A stretch of 64,000 nucleotides of DNA. Origin: Diplonema japonicum. Lineage: Eukaryota > Euglenozoa > Diplonemea > Diplonemida > Diplonemidae. This document shows, one piece after another, positions 21,691 to 31,974 of the stretch; position 1 is the stretch's first letter; every line of letters begins with the position of its first letter. The notes under the pieces are model-generated. The model was not told the DNA's origin. It did not search any database and saw only the letters and a list, made by a program, of their open reading frames with translations. Made by a program: the position numbers and the translations under genes. Location: positions 310,001 through 374,000 of the forward strand of contig OZ025680.1 of assembly GCA_964019335.1 (NCBI GenBank), given 5' to 3'.

Positions 21691-22939
21691 CTATTGTTGT
21701 TGTTGTTGCCGCATACTTCCTTTCCGCCTCCTGGTCCTTCCACAGCCTAAGCGCCCTCCAGTACATAAGCTTGTTGAGGAACTTCCTGACGGCCCTCTGG
21801 ATCCTCTTTGCGTACTCGCTAAGGTCCTCCTCCTCCTCCTCCGGCTCGGGAATGGGGACCACAACAGGAACAGGCACGGGTACAGGTTCAGGTTCAGGTT
21901 CGGGTTCAGGTTCAGGAGCAGGCTCGGGTTCCGGCTCAGGCTCGGGCTCGGGCTCGGGCTCGGGCTCAGGAACAGGTTCAGGTTTCGGTGTGGGGGCTTC
22001 GTCGAAGGGATCATTGACAGGCTGGCTCTCATCGAAGAGGGGCTCGGTGGGTGCGACGGACTTCACCTGCGAAGGCTCGCTCGACTCCACATCGGAGATT
22101 TCCTTAACAGGCTCAGGCTTCTTTGCACAGCAGAGCTTCCAGCACAACACGGCGAGAATAAGCGCACCCCACAGCGAACCGATCACGATACCAGCGATCT
22201 CCCCACCCGACAGCCCACCATCGTCCTCAACACACCGTGTCATGTAGTCATCCACAACCTCAATGTGGTAGCCAGGGATGCAGGTCAGCGCACAGCAAAA
22301 TGTGTTGATCAAGGTAGTCGACACGGAGTGGTCGGATTCACAGGACTTGCCCCCGAAGGAAGCTGCAACCACGATGCCTGATGTGGGGTTGAAGATAGAA
22401 AGACTGTTTGAAAAATCATCGGTGTTTTCAAACTCGGTTTGAAGACCCGCTGACATGCCGTTGATGACCGTCAAGATGTCGGCAGATCTGATGGTAGCGG
22501 TGCCGACCATGAAGACAGAGCCGCACAAGAAGAACAGCGGGGTGTACGGGATGTGGGTGGTTGGCACTGTTTCGTTGAGGTACCTGCTCATCGCTAGGTT
22601 GTAGTCCCCGTTAGTGAGGCCTCTGTCGTTGACGGCAGCCACACAGTCACCCTTAGGGAATCTTGATACGAAGGTCACATCAATCAGTTGGTTTGCGCTT
22701 CCCAGGTACAGGCAGAGTTTCAGTTTGTCAACGTGAAGGAACTCCTTCACATTGCACGTGCAGGAGCCGTTCACGCAAGTAGCCCCTGTGTCCGCAAAAA
22801 TTCTACAATCATTATCGGTGTGGCAGTACGTCACCGGCGGTGCCTCTACTGGTGCCACTGCATACTCAATGGGTTCTGATGCGTTCTGAGCAGCGGACAC
22901 CCCAATGATAAATAGCAAGGCTGATACCTTGAGTTTCAT
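21680..22939 (-). CDS. Surface protein family member D: EGF-like module, membrane helix, EP-repeat tail with IQ motif, 419 aa
   Basis: Signal peptide (1 to about 17), then [10 protein letters not shown]...GSCTC EGF-like module, an ectodomain, C-x-A-x-x-C...GY...C, and the [23 protein letters not shown] membrane helix with a following Cys pair that could be palmitoylated. The cytosolic tail has a Glu-Pro repeat (PEPEPEP, about residues 325-365) and then [16 protein letters not shown], which fits the IQ motif (IQ-x3-R-x4-[FL]) that binds calmodulin or light chains. No other paralogue here has it. The last residues (AIY) and stop lie within the end motif of FB1, so the natural C-terminus may have been replaced. 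Confidence 0.7.
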   Translation of the reverse strand: MKLKVSALLFIIGVSAAQNASEPIEYAVAPVEAPPVTYCHTDNDCRIFADTGATCVNGSCTCNVKEFLHVDKLKLCLYLGSANQLIDVTFVSRFPKGDCVAAVNDRGLTNGDYNLAMSRYLNETVPTTHIPYTPLFFLCGSVFMVGTATIRSADILTVINGMSAGLQTEFENTDDFSNSLSIFNPTSGIVVAASFGGKSCESDHSVSTTLINTFCCALTCIPGYHIEVVDDYMTRCVEDDGGLSGGEIAGIVIGSLWGALILAVLCWKLCCAKKPEPVKEISDVESSEPSQVKSVAPTEPLFDESQPVNDPFDEAPTPKPEPVPEPEPEPEPEPEPEPEPAPEPEPEPEPEPVPVPVPVVVPIPEPEEEEEDLSEYAKRIQRAVRKFLNKLMYWRALRLWKDQEAERKYAATTTTIAIY

Positions 22940-23982
22940 TTCCCCTTCTTTTCCTGTGGGAGAGTGGGAACAGTGGGATAGGTTTTGTTTTTTTTTGGGG
23001 GGGGAGAAAAAAAAAGGGTTTACTGGGGGAAGGGTATAAGGTAAGGAGAAAAAAAAAAAGTACTGTAGTATGCGGTTTTTTTTTTTCCCTCCCCCTTTTT
23101 TTCTTTTGCGCTCACCGGCCTAGTTGAGCTTAGTCCCCGTTGAAGGAAGGGGGGAAAATCGAAAACTGGAAGGAGGGGGGGTTTTTTTTTCCCTTCTTTA
23201 TCTCCTCAACCCCCCCTCCCCCCACTTCCTTATGCGGGAAAAAAACTCGAACTGTAGCATCTTCCTTTGAAGAAAAAAAATATAGATAGAATTTTTTTTT
23301 TTCATGTATCTTTCTTTCTTTGGACGTTACATGCTACAACATGACAAAGTAATAAAAAAATATATATATGCTACCCCCTACCTACACCTAAGAACATAAT
23401 TAACTGAAACTGAGCACTACTTGCGGTTTTAACCCCCCCCCCCCCACCCCATCCCCTTTTTTTTTCTTTGGTAATGGGTTTGCAACTTATACAACACACC
23501 AGCTTTCTTTTTGTTTGTCCTTCATTCACTTGGGTTTCTCTTTTTTATGGTAAAAAAAAAGGAGGGGACTGAGTATAAAAAAGAATAGAGTTTATAGAGC
23601 CAAAACAGGTTTTGTGACAACAAGAATTTCGGGGATTCTTTTTTTGAAAGACTAGCCCCTATTCAACATTATCCCCTTTTCTTTTTTTGTGCCCACCATG
23701 CAAGGGAAGAGAGGGAAGGGGTATTTTTTTTTTTAAAACCGGAGTTTACACCGGTATCATATACCCCAGTCACCCCTGCCGCCCCTGATGGTTGAAAGAC
23801 ATTGGACCAGCATTCGCTTTCTTTCTATTCTTCCCCCCCCCCCCCTTCTTTTAAAAGACAAAAAAGGCTGGGGCGGAGAGGGGAGGATATAAAAAAAAAT
23901 TTTTTTTATTCGCAGAAATAAAAATAAAAAAATAGTGGTACGCGGCGTTCCTTTTTTTTTTTTTTCCTTTCTTTTTCATTTT
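22940..23982. other. 1-kb gene-free spacer
   Basis: A/T-runs and oligo-C tracts. A small palindrome, ACCGG-AGTTTACA-CCGGT, lies near 23740-23757. No exon or tRNA-like boxes seen. Confidence 0.6.
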
Positions 23983-25464
23983 TTACAACACCATCAAATT
24001 GATAGACATATTATCGGTCCCAATACCAGAGTCGGTAATACTGGCCGATAAGCATGAATCGCACAACTCGGCTATGATGTCAGAGGGGTTGACGCCTTTT
24101 TCGAGCCTTTCCTTTGCAAAGGAAGCCACCTCCTGATCGGTTTTGCAATCGAAAATACCATCGCAAGCCTGAATAATGAAAAGGTCACCAGGAGAACGAG
24201 GGTGCGTCTGGATGGAAGGGAGCGGCGTAACCGCCTGCTCCTCTGGTGTGAGCGCCCCGGCTTGTTTGAAATCAAAGTCCCCCAACGCTCTGGATACCGC
24301 CAAGATACCTTCAACTCGGCCTTCGACTACTCGACCCCCTGCTTTTTCTATCCGAGATTTCTCCTCGACAAGAGTTGGTTTGTGGTCCATCGATAACGGG
24401 ACAACACCAGATTCTGTCACTAGAACGAGTCTGGTATCACCAGCATTGGCTACAATATATTCAGAATCGGTCATGAGTAGCATGTTTACCGTGGTGCCCA
24501 TTGATCCGTTTAAGTCGGATTTCATGTTTGTCTCCACAAGCTCGTCGGTGTCCAAGAAAAGTTTAATGATTGATTTTTCCCTGTCGTCCTTTGTTTGATT
24601 TGCCACGTCCACATAGTCTTTGATCTTTTCTTTCATTGATGTTTTTACGTAGCTTGCGACCTTGTCCCCGCCGTGCCCGTCAAGTACGCACAGAACGGTG
24701 ATGTTGTCCCCATCGTAGAAAAACTGTTCGTCTTCGTTGCTTATTCGCCAGCCTTGCATTGATGCGGAAGCGATGATGGTTCCCCGGTTTAGTTTCACCG
24801 TTGATAGGTTCTTGTCCGTGATCGGCTCGTCTAAATAGCTGCCTTTGGTCTCGAATGCTGATTCGAGAATCGAATCAAACGGTTCCGATTCCTCAGGTGT
24901 GCAGAACCTCCCTGCCTTGTAGTTCCAAAAGCACTCTTCGTAGTCGCTGATATCGTAGCATAGCTGTGCGGGGAAAGTTTTTTTTTTTTTTTTTTTTTTC
25001 CCGTACCGCGATGAAGTCATCAGCGTTTGCCTTGTAATACTCCTCGGCTGCCTCGTCTGAAAAACTCTTCCCGCTTTTCAGGAAGACCTTGTCTGCCGGT
25101 CGTTTCCCTGTTTTTTCACAGTGGTGGAAGAGATCGTTGAACTTTACGACTTCTAGGTCGGTCTTTTTTTTTTTTTTTTTAAATTTTTTTTTCCCCCCAC
25201 ATACCTGCGGAACGTCTTGACTAGGACCGCCGCTTCCCCCTGCGCTTTCCAATTTTTCGTGCTTCTGTGTCTGTAGATCCTTGCCCGTTGTTAGTGTTGT
25301 ATAAGACCTGATCCGCACCGCTCTCGCCTTTTATTGGGTAGGATTTGTTTCTCTTTTTTTTTTTTCTGTTTACATACATGTTCATCATCAGCCGGTGGGG
25401 ACACAGGCGGCTCAGATGGGATATTTTTGGAGGGGTCAGTATCGATGTTCAGATTGGGTTTCAT
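23983..25464 (-). CDS. PPM/PP2C-type Ser/Thr phosphatase, 448 aa, four exons
   Basis: Exons 25378-25464, 25205-25327, 25007-25162 and 23983-24963 join in frame; introns are GT-AG with poly(A) bodies (for example 43 nt, GTACGGG...GCACAG). The last exon holds the catalytic domain. RISNEDEQF gives the R-x-x-x-E-D metal site, followed by VLDGHGG (metal-binding Asp-Gly), ANAGDTR, SMDHKP, AVSRALGDFDFK and ACDGIFD; together these are the full PP2C motif series, so it should be a Mg/Mn-dependent phosphatase. About 150 N-terminal residues are family-specific and polar, with no membrane helix. Substrate unknown. Start chosen at ATG directly behind an A-tract. Confidence 0.85.
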
Positions 25465-25627
25465 ATTTGTGTTTTTTTTTTTTTTTTTTTTTTTTTTTTC
25501 GTTCTCTCTCCTCCACCTCCTGCCCCCACCACACGTCCCTCCCCCCTGTAAGACGGATCCCCCCCACTCACCGGGAAAAAAAAATGAAATGACGGATCCT
25601 TTCCTTTTTTTTTTGTTTGCTCTCGAG

Positions 25628-25659
<32 letters not shown>

Positions 25660-25660
<1 letters not shown>

Positions 25661-27018
25661 TACTCTTCATCTTCCACTACTTCGTCCTCCTCCACCAGCA
25701 TTTTTGTCCAGTCGTGCGGTTCAAAAGCCGCTCTGAACGCCTTCCTCGCCTCGCTGCCAAGAAGCTTTTCCTTATCGGCTTTAGACAGCCTGCCGCTCAT
25801 CCCAAGCTGAAGCGTCTCACCGCAGACTACCGCGGTGAGGTCTGTGGGGAAGCTTTTTTCATTTGCAACCACATGTGCGTAGCCATGGGTAAGCCCGAAA
25901 CAAACGTGGTAATAAGGGATGTTGGGGGGGATGTACGACTTGAGAGGCTGGCCTTTTGTGGAGATGACCCGTTTATGCGACTGTGCAAACACACTCTCCG
26001 ACTCGTCGATGGCTTTGTAAAAACGAATTTCCAAATCGTCGCATTCTTCTTTCGGCATCGGGATGCACTCAATGAAAGCTTGCCGCCCCTTGTGGAAGTG
26101 AACGGCTAGTTCGGAAAAGACCATTTCACAACCTTCCGCGTCGGCTTTTTGCATCAAGCATTTCTTGAAATTCCGGACCTCTTCCGCTTCATCGTCATCA
26201 AACTGCATTTCGCTTGTTCTATGCTCAACTGTTGTTATGTAACAATGACCTTTTGTGATAGGGTTGAAGACAGGGAGCATTAACAAGGTGCACCTCCCGA
26301 AGGCGATCACATTGTCACGTGAGAACCTCTCTGTTCCGTAGGTGATGAGCGACCCTGCGCCCTGTTGAGGCCGTTTTAGATCAGATGTTTTTTCGTGTTT
26401 GACCTCCGACATGAGGGTCCCAATGCCTTCGTATTCCGTGAACCTGTCATCGGTTGTTGTTTTCTGCTTTTTCTTTGTTGGCTTCTCCACGCCCTTAAGC
26501 ATGGCTTGCCACCTTTCTAAAGTCGTGTCTCTGAGGTGTTCTGGAACAAACATTCCTTGAAATTTCCCATCGTGGCTTACAAGATCCTTCAATGGAGTGG
26601 ACCCTGGGGGTAAACCCTCTTGTTGTTGTTGTGTTGATGGTGAGTTTCCTTCGAGTTTTCCAGATGATGTGAAACGTCCGCCTAAACCAGCTGCGATCAT
26701 GTCCTTGGAGTCCCTCGGGCCTGACCTTTTCCCGTCTTGTTTTTGAAACATTGCTGAGAATTTTTCGGCTCTTGTTGCGGGTGCGGGTGTTGCTTGTGTG
26801 TTTGAAGGGGTGTTGCCGAAGAGAGCGGCCATGAGCTCATCGTCGTTCCCGAGCAACCCTTCCCTCTGTTTGGGAGGCGACGTCGATCGCCCCGAGCTGC
26901 TGTCGCTGCTGCTTCTGCCTCGCTTTCTCTTCTTTTTCTTGTCTTTTTTAGATTTTTTCTTATCCTTTTTGCTTTTCTTCTCGGGTTTGTCCTTTACAAC
27001 AGCAACACTGCCGAACAT
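25660..27018 (-). CDS. CWF19L2-like (CwfJ) splicing factor, 452 aa
   Basis: The N-terminus is a Lys-rich stretch (KKSKKDKKK) and an SR-like patch (RGRSSSDSSSGRS), typical of nuclear splicing proteins. The C-terminal half has both CwfJ domains: LPVFNPITKGHCYITTVEH (HIT-like first domain), then AFIECIPMPKE, YYHVCFGLTHGYAHVVANE and the terminal region with LGMSGRL. CWF19L2/Cwf19 acts on the late spliceosome and intron-lariat turnover. It is about half the length of animal homologues, missing mostly low-complexity N-terminal sequence. The start is 12 bp from the end of a repeat element (27031), so that element has become its 5' flank. Confidence 0.8.
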
Positions 27019-27230
27019 TTTTTTTTTTTAACTTAATTCCGCAAAGTTACATGAGGAAATTTCTAAAGGGCCATAAAAATCAGAAATCACTTTGCCGTTC
27101 ACGAGTAAATGCAAAGTAATAGGCCGAATTTGGCTTAAAAAAGTGCAGTAAATGCAAAGTAAAATCTGATTTTTACTCTGAGCAATTTTCGGGCTTTTTC
27201 GGTATTCGTCTTCATTTTTTGCATCTGGTG

Positions 27231-27390
27231 GCCGCTAACACCGTCAGTGGTCAGGACCCTCAGCCAGGGTTTCAGGGGTCGAGGGTTCAAGTCCCGAGGG
27301 ACCGTTTTTTTGACCCCGATTTTATCGAAAAAGTTCGAGGTCCGGGATTTGATCTGGCGTCTCCACGACATAACCACTGAGCTACAGCAT
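27231..27390. other. Convergent tRNA-like (Pol III box) remnants
   Basis: Plus strand: GGTTCAAGTCC (27284-27294) matches a B box, an A-box-like CGTCAGTGG lies near 27242, an ACCCT/AGGGT stem lies between, and T7 follows at 27305-27311. Minus strand: TAGCTCAGTGGTTA (27371-27384) is a good A box, AGATCAAATCCC (27344-27355) a weak B box, and a T-run follows. The two face each other. Neither folds into a full cloverleaf; the minus copy has only 15 nt between boxes. I read these as SINE-type remnants, not tRNA genes. Confidence 0.45.
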
Positions 27391-27871
27391 GTTGCGCATT
27401 TACAAACGTCACTCGACATATAAATTAACTGGTTCGCAAATTATGAGACGTAACCCAACCTGCCCAAAACACAGTCAAGGCATCCGAGGCAAAAGAGGCA
27501 TAAACACACTTTACCAGGTTTCCGGGCCACCAAGCATCACACCTGAGGCCGGAAAATGCCGAAAATTACACTGGCCATGCATACAGGCGTTCTTTTGCAC
27601 GATACCTTGTTGATGAAGGAACCTGCTATTTTGGCTGGAAGTCAGATCTGATCAAACCCCTGCACAAAACCAGCAGTTTCTGAAGAGCGATGATCAAGTG
27701 CCGACACAAATTACACAAAACCTACAGAATTCTGTCAATTTGACATCGTCTTCTCAGGCAATCAGGCTTAGTTTTGACATCAATGTGAATATTTCGCAGA
27801 AGTGAACATAAAGGGTTCACAGTGTCCGAAATTTCCTCATTTAACTTTGCAAAAATTAAGTAAAATATCAT

Positions 27872-28023
27872 ACTAAATAAAAATCAGCCAGATTTTTACT
27901 CAGAATTTTTTTTTTCACTCGTTTTTTGTTGAATTTCGCTCGCTTCGCTCGTGAAATTCAACTACTCGTGAAAAAAAAAATTCTTCGTAAAAATCAGGTA
28001 ATCTGATTTTTATTTAGTAAATA
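27872..28023. repeat. Foldback element FB2
   Basis: Arms of about 47 nt (ACTAAATAAAAATCAG... and its complement ending TTATTTAGT) enclose a hairpin at 27928-27962 with a GTTGAATTTC/GAAATTCAAC stem. Four CTCG tetramers in direct orientation at 27918, 27939, 27948 and 27965. The right end is AGTAAATAG, the shared end motif. Confidence 0.65.
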
Positions 28024-28212
28024 GTCATTACTTTATTATTCTTTCCCCTTTTCCCCCTTCCTTTCCCGTGAAATAGATAGCTTTCCTCGATCACCCCCCC
28101 CCCAAAAAAAAAAGGGAGAAAAAAAAAAGGAAGAAATACGAATAATACCAAAAAAATAAAAAGACACCTCATCTTTTTTTGTAAAAAAAAAGAGGACGCG
28201 CAAAAAACTCTT

Positions 28213-29019
28213 CTAATCATCAGGAGGGGGCACTGTCTCCGCTTCAAGGTCCATAACCTGGGGAAGGAGAGTGCCCACGCTGCCCTCGAACAATGCAGGA
28301 GGCAGTTCGGGCACAATGATAGCCGGGGTTGGGTAAGGTTCGATAGACGATGCGGCAGAGGGACCGGACGCTGCCGAAGAAGCGCGGGGGGAAGGGGTGG
28401 TGGTGAGGATAGGCCTGGGGGAAGCGGTCAAATTGGTACTGCTGTGGGTATCAAACACCTTCTCGTTCACAAACGAGACCATGGACCTCTTGTATGAGGG
28501 TGCTTTGCTCGGAGCCACCCGCACGGAGTCCTCTGCAAGCACCCTTGGATCCTTGACAAAATTATCCCGAACCGCATCTGTTTTCAAAATCGTTGAATCA
28601 TCCTTACACACATCGATCAAATCGAGTTCAAATATAAGCACTGTTTCCAGCCCGATCTGCGTTCCGGGGATGCTATAAAACCCGTATCCATGGTTAGGGG
28701 AACACAGCAGTTTGCATTTCTGCCCAACGTTCATCCGTAGTAGCGCCCTGTCAAAGCCACGTATCAGCCGCCCTACCCCGACCTTGCTGCGGACCATTGA
28801 GGAAGACGCTACCACTGTACCGTCGGGCAACCAGCAGTGGAACCCGAAACAGCATTCGTCACCTTTGCATGGGAACGCTCTTTCCGATCCGGGTTTGAGC
28901 TCTGTGAGGATAAAACCCAATTCGTCCAGCTCGGTAGGCGATACCTTGTCCATTTTCAAAGGCTCTTTGGCTTTGTATGCAAAACCCGGGCTCTCTCTTT
29001 TCGAGAGCCAGCTCCCCAT
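28213..29019 (-). CDS. FKBP-type peptidyl-prolyl isomerase, probably N-myristoylated, 268 aa
   Basis: I start at 29019, giving MGSWLSKRES; an upstream in-frame ATG would add only homopolymer residues. Gly2 with Ser6-Lys7 fits an N-myristoylation signal, so membrane attachment is likely. Residues about 30-135 are an FKBP fold: LPDGTVVASS, VGVGRLIRGFDRALLRMNVGQKCKL, SPNHGYGFYSIPGTQIGLETVLIFELDLI, matching 'G..I.GWD.gl..M..Ge...l.....YG......IP....L.F...L'. The usual GWD Trp is Phe (GFD), so catalytic efficiency or drug binding may differ. The C-terminal half is Ser/Pro-rich and disordered. Client proteins unknown. Confidence 0.75.
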   Translation of the reverse strand: MGSWLSKRESPGFAYKAKEPLKMDKVSPTELDELGFILTELKPGSERAFPCKGDECCFGFHCWLPDGTVVASSSMVRSKVGVGRLIRGFDRALLRMNVGQKCKLLCSPNHGYGFYSIPGTQIGLETVLIFELDLIDVCKDDSTILKTDAVRDNFVKDPRVLAEDSVRVAPSKAPSYKRSMVSFVNEKVFDTHSSTNLTASPRPILTTTPSPRASSAASGPSAASSIEPYPTPAIIVPELPPALFEGSVGTLLPQVMDLEAETVPPPDD

Positions 29020-29755
29020 TTTTTTTTTTTGTTTTTTTTTTCTTTTTTTTTCCCCCTGTTGCGAATGAAAAAAAAAAAAAAAAAAAAAAAAATGGTAATG
29101 CAACTGAACACAATTTTTTAAAAATTAAATTTTGAATATAGGATAGCCAACGTACGAATGTGTAGGAAGAGGGTGCTGGAGCCAAAAAAAAAAAAAGAAA
29201 AAGAAAAAAAAGAGGAAAAAAAAGGGGGGGCGGGGAGGCAGGGGCCGTAGCAGGAGGGGTTTAGCTGTGAGTTTTTTTTTTTCTTTTTTAAAAATTTGAG
29301 TATAGAGGAGCGAAGGGGAGAGACCACTCTTGAATACGGTTTTTTTTTAAAAGAGAGCCAAGTCAATCCCCATGGGGTTTGCCCGTTGAATCTGCAACCA
29401 TCCTTCCCCCCCCCTTTTTTTTCGAGGGAGGAAGAAAGAAAGAAAAGAAAAAAGATGGGGAATGAAAAAAAAAAGAACGCATTTTTTTTTTATTCCGGTA
29501 CCTCTCTTTTTTTTTCTTGTTTCTTTCTTCTTTTGCTAGATTTTTTGCGCACAAGAATTTCTTTTGTTTTTTTTTATTTTTTCTTTTTTTATAAGAAAAA
29601 ACAAATGGGGGCGGGAGGAGTGAAGAGGGAATGAAAAAAAAAAAAGAAATTGCGAATTCTTTTTTTTTCTTCACTTAAAAAAAATAAATGGATGGGAGAG
29701 AGAAATGGGAAAGGGCGGACTCTTCGTTTAGCCTCGCCCCCAAAAAAAATGAAGG

Positions 29756-29786
<31 letters not shown>

Positions 29787-29910
29787 GAAAAAAAAACCAC
29801 AGGAAAAAAAAAAGAAGAGAACGCACTCGCGAGAAATGGGGAGCAGGGGGGAGTAAAGGAGACACCATCAAAATAAAAAAAAAAAAAAAAAAAAAGAAAT
29901 TCCCGTTCAT
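29020..29910. other. Gene-free spacer
   Basis: A/T homopolymers on both strands; frames are Lys- or Phe-rich artefacts. No exon supported. Confidence 0.6.
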
Positions 29911-31302
29911 CTACTGCGTAAACTTCATATCCTCATACCGAGATAACCCGTAAATATTCTTGTTCCTGTCGTACAGACCCTGCAGCTGCTTCATGTACTC
30001 CTCGTGTACCTCGTCAACACGTGCCATCAAAGCAGGGTCTTTGACATTAAACTCCCCCTCCCATTTTTCCACATGGATGGGATCTCCTATAACCGTGGTT
30101 ATCTGCCGCCTGTGGGGCAACAAACCAAAGTGGTAATTGAAAATTCCCCTGCCCATGAATAGAGGAATCGCGAAGCCAAGCTTGTGTTGAATCCACTTCA
30201 ACTTCGAACGGGTTTCAGGGTCGCGGCAGAAAGTTTTGTAAACGTCGTTTTCACCGTATGAGAATGCAGGGACGAGGCAAGACCCGGTTTGCAATGCGAT
30301 TCTTACAAAACCTTTTCGTTTTTTGATGATGAGGTCGAAAGTGCCTGGGGAAGCGTCCAATGCTTCTTCCGCACCGCCGACCACGAGCAATGCTGAATCA
30401 CCGGGTTTTCCCGTTAGTACTTTTCGAAGTGTTCCTCGGGACGCGTCCCCGCACGCGCCTATTCTCACGAGCTCCCTCCACAATGGAAGTTTGAACTGAA
30501 CCCCGAGTGTTTGTACATACATCGTTAATTGCGTGAAAATATCATCCAAACCGTTAGCGTTGGTCGCGAAGTTGATGAACGCTCCGAAAGAATGGACCCC
30601 GTGCGGGTGGAGTACAAACAGGTAGTTTTTCGCGTTTCCGGATTCGTCGAGCTTTTTAAAAAGCGTCGGATTCTCCACCCGGAGCCTTATCGGGAAGTAG
30701 AACGCAAAAACTTTCCAAAACCTCGAGTTTCTGAACCATTTCTTGTGCGATCTCGGGGTACCCGAATGGTAGATATCCCACAGCATCCACAGATTGTACA
30801 TACACAGAACAGGCCATAGCATTGGGATGAAATACATCATAACATATAACGCTAAAAAAACTGGTAGTCCTGTGAAGAAGTTAACGCACATGACGCAGAG
30901 GGTTTGCCATCTGCGGGATGCGGGGATATTCCATGTGTCGCAGGGTACTTCGCTTGTTGCGAAGTTGAGGCCTCTGTCGCCCTTTTTAGGTGGTTCTGAC
31001 GGTCTGTCACCGGAGTGCTGCGGACCTTCTTTTTTTTCTTTTTCGGAAAGAACATTCAGTAGTGATTTGCAGGCGTCGATGTGCGACTGGTTCCCGTCAT
31101 TGCCCGCAGCTTCCGTAACAGCCTCCAGACACTTCTCCATCATCATGATTTCCGCTTTTGAATCAAACATCTCAGGGGGTTCCTCCACCCTCTTCTCCAG
31201 CTCTTTTTTCAACCCTTCGATTAATTGTTTCGCATCTTCAACTGGAAGTTCCCTTATCCCGTCTATTGGAAGACGCGGTTCTTTCTGGTCTTCTTCTGTC
31301 AT
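29911..31302 (-). CDS. Diacylglycerol O-acyltransferase type 2 (DGAT2 family), 463 aa
   Basis: Catalyses the acyl-CoA-dependent last step of triacylglycerol synthesis at the ER and lipid droplet. An acidic, Glu/Lys-rich N-terminal region of about 110 residues, longer than usual, precedes a hydrophobic hairpin at about 130-180. The conserved core follows: LFVLHPHGVHSFGAF (HPHG active-site motif, His about 232), GACGDASRG, VVGGAEEAL, KRKGFVRIALQTG, VPAFSYGEND and GRGIFNYHFGLLPHRRQITTVIGDPI. The motif series is complete, so it should be active. Monoacylglycerol acyltransferases share these motifs, so substrate preference is not certain. Single exon starting behind an A-tract. Confidence 0.88.
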   Translation of the reverse strand: MTEEDQKEPRLPIDGIRELPVEDAKQLIEGLKKELEKRVEEPPEMFDSKAEIMMMEKCLEAVTEAAGNDGNQSHIDACKSLLNVLSEKEKKEGPQHSGDRPSEPPKKGDRGLNFATSEVPCDTWNIPASRRWQTLCVMCVNFFTGLPVFLALYVMMYFIPMLWPVLCMYNLWMLWDIYHSGTPRSHKKWFRNSRFWKVFAFYFPIRLRVENPTLFKKLDESGNAKNYLFVLHPHGVHSFGAFINFATNANGLDDIFTQLTMYVQTLGVQFKLPLWRELVRIGACGDASRGTLRKVLTGKPGDSALLVVGGAEEALDASPGTFDLIIKKRKGFVRIALQTGSCLVPAFSYGENDVYKTFCRDPETRSKLKWIQHKLGFAIPLFMGRGIFNYHFGLLPHRRQITTVIGDPIHVEKWEGEFNVKDPALMARVDEVHEEYMKQLQGLYDRNKNIYGLSRYEDMKFTQ

Positions 31303-31756
31303 TTTTTTTTTTTTCCTTTTTTTTTTTCCCCCTTTTAGATTTCCCCCCCCCCCAAAAAAAAGAAGGAAAAAAGAAAAAAAAGAAAAAAAAAACCCCCACT
31401 CTTCGTTTTCTTCTTTTTTTTTGTATATCCTCTCCCTCTCCTTTTTTCCCCTCCCAAAAAAAAAAAACCTGTTTTTACCTACATTTTTTTTTTGCTTTCT
31501 TCTTTATTTTGTGTGTGCGAGCGTGTTTCTTCTTTTTTTTTTTCTTCTTTTCATCTCTCTTTTTTTTGTACTAAAAAGGGGGGGAAAGGTTAGTAATTTC
31601 ACGGATGGGTTTTTTTTAAAAAAGAAAAAAAAGGAAGGGGGGGGGGGGGGGGGGACGACGGGAAGAGAACAAAAAAAAAGTACACAAAAAAAAACCTTTT
31701 TCAAAATCACCGTTTTTAATCGAGCCGTAACAGAAACAAAAAAAAAAATCCCCTCC
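31303..31756. other. Gene-free spacer
   Basis: A/T-runs plus an oligo-G run at about 31637-31654, between the DGAT2 start and the ARF-GEF stop. No features recognised. Confidence 0.6.
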
Positions 31757-31943
31757 CTACTGCTTTCCTGGGTAAAAGGCACTCAAGAAATCATGCAGCG
31801 CAACCCGTACCTCCTGCGACGACTCAACTGGGATTATAGAGATCAAAGGCTTATAGAAATCCTTAGATATGGTTTCAAAGTCAACAGCAGGAAGGCCCAA
31901 CAGCTGCTTGACGATGGCAACTAATGCAGGTTCGAGACAAGGC

Positions 31944-31974
<31 letters not shown>

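Larger units (their letters stand above)
27031..28023. mobile_element. Composite repeat element, copy 1 (long form)
   Basis: Related in inverted orientation to 52493-53028. Two units are joined: 27031-27861, bounded by 34-nt imperfect inverted repeats (left starts ACTTAATTCCGCAAAGTTA, right is its complement at about 29 of 34), and the foldback FB2 at 27872-28023. This copy has about 200-250 bp absent from the other copy, including tRNA-like pieces (27231-27390). Both copies end in an A-run at the same end (here the run is the leader of the CWF19 gene). No protein-coding frame seen, so non-autonomous. Confidence 0.6.

Noticed and set aside
27231-27390. Genuine tRNA genes
   Set aside because: A and B boxes are recognisable, but acceptor and T-stem pairing fails and the minus copy lacks space for an anticodon arm.
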